Shown: positions 61,447 to 64,000 of the stretch, in pieces
Numbering within the stretch: the stretch's first letter is position 1
How the letters are laid out: the number at the start of each line of letters is the position of its first letter
NCBI GenBank assembly: GCA_019638525.1
Contig: JAHBTO010000009.1
Location: 28,714 to 92,713, forward strand
DNA: 64,000 bases
Source: Ferruginibacter sp.
GTDB lineage: Bacteria; Bacteroidota; Bacteroidia; Chitinophagales; Chitinophagaceae
Direction of reading: 5' to 3'
Position numbers and translations under genes: made by a program
The notes under the pieces: model-generated
Seen by the model: only the letters and a program-made list of their open reading frames with translations
What the model was told of the DNA's origin: nothing
The model's database searches: none

Positions 61447-62697
61447 ATGAAACGATTTCAAATACTGATTGGTTTAATGCTGATAACCACAATGGCCAAG
61501 TCACAGCAGGTGTTGACCATGCAGGAAATTCAGACTGCCATTCAAACTAACCATCCTGCTTTAAAAATGCTGGATGCAGAAGCCCGTTCCATGAACGAAG
61601 AAGCGAAAGGGGCTTATAGCTGGATGCCGCCGGAACTGGGTGCAGGTTTTTTTCAAACCCCTTATGACCCCGGCAGGTGGAAATACATGAACGGTCAACC
61701 CGGCATGGGAGCCTTTATGATCTCAGCACAGCAGATGTTTCCCAATAAGAAAAGACAGAATGCTGAGTATGCTTATATGAATGCACAGTCATCGGTTGAA
61801 TTACAAAAAAAGGATGTGGTGGTAAATGAACTGCTTTTTACGGCAAGAAAAAACTATTATGATTGGATTGTTTTGGAAAAGAAACTGAAAGTGCTGGATG
61901 AAAATGAAAAGCTGCTGAAATTCATGATGCAGAGTGCGGAAATACGATATAAAAATGGCTTGGGCAAGATAAGCGCCTATTATAAAGCAAAGGCAGCATT
62001 GGCAAATGTGGAGAATATGCAGATCATGCTGCAAAATGAAATAGTTCAAAAGCGGATAGCGATCAATACAGTGATGAACAGAAACACGGAGGAACCATTT
62101 TCAGTTGATACCAATTATGTATGGTACGGTTTTAACATGGCCATGTTCGATTCTGCATCCCTAATGAAACAACGAAGTGACATTAAAGTAATTGACAGAA
62201 TGGTGGAGGTGAACAAGCTGGAACGTACAGCCGAATTGGCAAAACTGAAACCCGAGTTTGGTATCCAATATAACCACATGACGGGCTGGGCAAGGCAACC
62301 GGTTATGTTTACAGCAATGGCCATGGTAAAAATTCCATTAGCAAAATGGTCATCCAAAATGAATAAGGCAAAAGCCGAAAGCCTGGTTTGGCAAAATGAA
62401 GCCTTACAAAACCAGCAACAGATGATTATTAATGAAGCTTCAGGCATGGCGGCAAACAATTATTCAGAACTGGAATTAAAAAAGAAGCAGATGAAATTGT
62501 ACGAGCAGCAGATCATTCCTGCTTTGCGACGGAATTTCCAAACCATGCAGTTGGGTTATGAGCAAAATACCGAAGAACTCTTTGAGCTTTTTGATGCATG
62601 GGAAGCACTGAACATGACACAAATGGATTACTTCGACCAGTTGCAAAAGGGATTGCAGATGCAGGCAGAGTTGATGAAAATATTGGAAATAAAATAA
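61447..62697 (+). CDS. TolC-family outer-membrane efflux protein (CusC-like)
   Basis: 416 residues. Signal peptide MKRFQILIGLMLITTMAKSQ, then two helix-hairpin repeats (about 25-210 and 225-410) typical of TolC/OEP: LTMQEIQTAIQTNHPALKML, AKGAYSWMPPELGAGFFQTP, LLFTARKNYYDWIVLEKKLK and LELKKKQMKLYEQQIIPALR. No lipobox, unlike E. coli CusC. It lies 21 nt after CusA; forms the outer-membrane channel of the pump. Confidence 0.9.
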   Translation: MKRFQILIGLMLITTMAKSQQVLTMQEIQTAIQTNHPALKMLDAEARSMNEEAKGAYSWMPPELGAGFFQTPYDPGRWKYMNGQPGMGAFMISAQQMFPNKKRQNAEYAYMNAQSSVELQKKDVVVNELLFTARKNYYDWIVLEKKLKVLDENEKLLKFMMQSAEIRYKNGLGKISAYYKAKAALANVENMQIMLQNEIVQKRIAINTVMNRNTEEPFSVDTNYVWYGFNMAMFDSASLMKQRSDIKVIDRMVEVNKLERTAELAKLKPEFGIQYNHMTGWARQPVMFTAMAMVKIPLAKWSSKMNKAKAESLVWQNEALQNQQQMIINEASGMAANNYSELELKKKQMKLYEQQIIPALRRNFQTMQLGYEQNTEELFELFDAWEALNMTQMDYFDQLQKGLQMQAELMKILEIK

Positions 62698-62702
62698 TTA
62701 GT

Positions 62703-64000
62703 ATGAAAATGATTCACAAAATAAAATGGCTGACAATGGTTGCTATTACGGTTTTATTTATTGCCTGTAACAACGGCAATGACAAAGCAGCAGCAATGTA
62801 CACCTGTCCCATGCCGCAGGATTCTGTTTTCAGCGATAAGCCCGGTAAGTGTCCTAAGTGTGGAATGGTCCTGATATTAATGGACAATCATTCCATGCAT
62901 ACGGGAAATGATTTGACTGAAAACAATATGAATACAGCCAAAGGTTACACCTGTCCCATGCATCCAAAGGTTCAAAGTGATAAAGCGGGAACCTGCCCGG
63001 TATGTGGTATGCAGTTGGAAAAAATCAAATCGGCTACTGAGCCCAAAGCAGTTTCGCTGAATACATTGCTCAAACCCTCTAACCAGCAGGTGATTGCCAA
63101 TGTACCCATGATACACATGATGGCAAGGGAAGAAGATATTGAAATGGATGCTTACGGGTTTATTACTTATGATACAAGGCAAACTGGTGTTATCTCTTCC
63201 AATTTTTCCGGAAGAATTGAAAAGCTCTATGTAAAATACCGTTATCAAAAGATTGCAAGGGGCCAACGCATCATGGACATTTACAGCCCGGAATTATTAA
63301 CTGCACAGCAAAATCTTTTGTTTCTCATAAAGAATGATCCGGAGAATACTATGCTGATCAATTCAGCTAAACAAAAATTGTATTTGTTGGGTATGAGCAA
63401 TCAGCAATTAAGCAATGTGATAAAAACCGGTAAACCGTCTTATAAAGTTTCAGTGTTCAGTAATTACAGCGGGCATATTCATGAAAGTAACAGTGCTGGT
63501 ATGAGTAACAATCAGACCGGTAGTATGCAACCTGTAACTGTTACAACAGAGGAGCTATCTGTTAAAGAGGGCATGTATGTGCAGAAGGGACAAAACATTT
63601 TTGCGGTGTATAATCCAAACAGGGCATGGGCATTACTGAATATTTTTACGGGGCAGGCTTCCATGGTGAAAGTTGGAAATAAGGTTCGCATCACTCCCGA
63701 AACAGATCCGAAAAATGATTTCAGAGCAACCATCAGTTACATTGAGCCTGTTTACCGGGATGGAAGTAAAACCGTAACGGCAAGAGTTTATTTCGACAAT
63801 TCATCTTACAAAATTCCAATCGGCAGCCAGGTGAAGGCGACCATTTTTGCAGGAGACCGTTCTGCAAACTGGTTGCCAGAAGAAGCTGTTTTATCACTTG
63901 GTTTGGATAAGGTTGTTTTTGTAAGGACTGGCGAAGCATTCATGGCCAGAAAAATTGAAACAGGTATTACCAATAAACATTTAGTGCAGGTATTAGGCGG
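62703..64000 (+). CDS. cusB: RND periplasmic adaptor (CusB-like) with two N-terminal HMBD modules (3' end outside window)
   Basis: 432 codons to the window edge. Lipobox TVLFIAC (Cys22). Two heavy-metal-binding modules follow: MYTCPMPQDSVFSDKPGKCP with KCGM, and YTCPMHPKVQSDKAGTCPVC with GM. Then come the barrel-sandwich/adaptor domains: GFITYDTRQTGVISSNFSGR, ARGQRIMDIYSPELLTAQQN, and VKEGMYVQKGQNIFAVYNPN. It starts 5 nt after the TolC gene. The metal modules may pick up Cu+ or Ag+ in the periplasm and pass it to CusA. Confidence 0.9.
   Translation, partial: MKMIHKIKWLTMVAITVLFIACNNGNDKAAAMYTCPMPQDSVFSDKPGKCPKCGMVLILMDNHSMHTGNDLTENNMNTAKGYTCPMHPKVQSDKAGTCPVCGMQLEKIKSATEPKAVSLNTLLKPSNQQVIANVPMIHMMAREEDIEMDAYGFITYDTRQTGVISSNFSGRIEKLYVKYRYQKIARGQRIMDIYSPELLTAQQNLLFLIKNDPENTMLINSAKQKLYLLGMSNQQLSNVIKTGKPSYKVSVFSNYSGHIHESNSAGMSNNQTGSMQPVTVTTEELSVKEGMYVQKGQNIFAVYNPNRAWALLNIFTGQASMVKVGNKVRITPETDPKNDFRATISYIEPVYRDGSKTVTARVYFDNSSYKIPIGSQVKATIFAGDRSANWLPEEAVLSLGLDKVVFVRTGEAFMARKIETGITNKHLVQVLG

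Larger units (their letters stand above)
13690..64000 (+). mobile_element. Putative genomic island / integrative element integrated at tRNA-Ser (right end outside window)
   Basis: Inferred from a tRNA gene followed by a tyrosine recombinase with candidate arm sites, then accessory functions: RteC-like regulator, excisionase-type HTH protein, replication-type protein, siderophore and SusCD loci, defence-like genes and metal efflux. Dispersed repeats are dense from 16.9 to 40 kb and were not seen in the first 13.6 kb. No conjugation (tra/mob) genes are visible and the far boundary is not seen, so it may be one large element or several nested ones; the limits given are only those the window allows. 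Confidence 0.5.

Noticed and set aside
13600..64000. A second copy of the tRNA-Ser 3' end as the right island boundary
   Set aside because: Reading through the window I saw no second copy of the T-arm/acceptor sequence; the boundary is left open.

Overview
The window comes from a Bacteroidota chromosome, most likely Chitinophagaceae or a close relative. Supporting evidence: type IX secretion/gliding genes (porV, gldJ), bacillithiol synthesis (bshA), a sigma/FecR/SusC/SusD locus, Bacteroidota-type promoters (TTTG or TTG, about 20 nt, TAnnTTTG), AT-rich intergenic DNA and few Shine-Dalgarno sequences.

Region 1 (1-13.6 kb) is ordinary chromosome. In order it holds a 3-methyladenine glycosylase (cut by the window edge), an EI24-type membrane protein, an RsmI-like methylase, an M28 peptidase, bshA, an EnvC-like coiled-coil protein, a DUF4292 lipoprotein, dut, ispF, porV, gldJ and murF, and it ends with tRNA-Ser(GGA).

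Region 2 (13.7 kb to the right edge) looks like a genomic island inserted at that tRNA. A tyrosine recombinase of the Bacteroidota IntDOT type lies next to the tRNA, behind a cluster of 12-bp direct and inverted sites. An RteC-like protein and a histidine kinase follow at 27-28 kb, and small HTH and replication-type genes at 37-40 kb. The far attachment site and the conjugation genes are not in the window. The cargo falls in blocks: panD and a DRGH-type nuclease (15-17 kb); a sigma/anti-sigma/SusCD/TlpA uptake locus (17-25.5 kb); a siderophore locus with a TonB receptor, a frameshifted lysine/ornithine hydroxylase, an IucB-like acetyltransferase and an AraC regulator but no synthetase (28.7-35.6 kb); a SIR2-like gene with an in-frame amber stop (35.7 kb); a defence-like block (40.6-52.8 kb); and a copper/silver-type efflux locus (53-64 kb).

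The most interesting system is the minus-strand operon at 50034-44540: an MBL-fold hydrolase, an E2-E1-JAB triple-fusion ubiquitin-like conjugation protein with its active-site motifs present, a four-TM protein and a SIR2-like NAD-binding protein. It resembles a type II CBASS operon in which an MBL protein replaces the CD-NTase. It faces a divergent operon with a sigma-like protein, a small helical protein, an ImmA/IrrE-type protease and an Mrr-like nuclease.

The second notable signal is a repeat family of about 135 bp, in five full copies and one 5'-only copy (16.9-34.5 kb), all on the same strand. Each full copy has two adjacent hairpins whose stems change in a compensatory way while the loops stay conserved. 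REP-like GTCATGCTGAG repeats sit beside four of the five full copies and also invade a coding frame. Three genes (murF, panD, a methyltransferase) have their ATG exactly 4 nt after a TAnnTTTG box, suggesting leaderless mRNAs.
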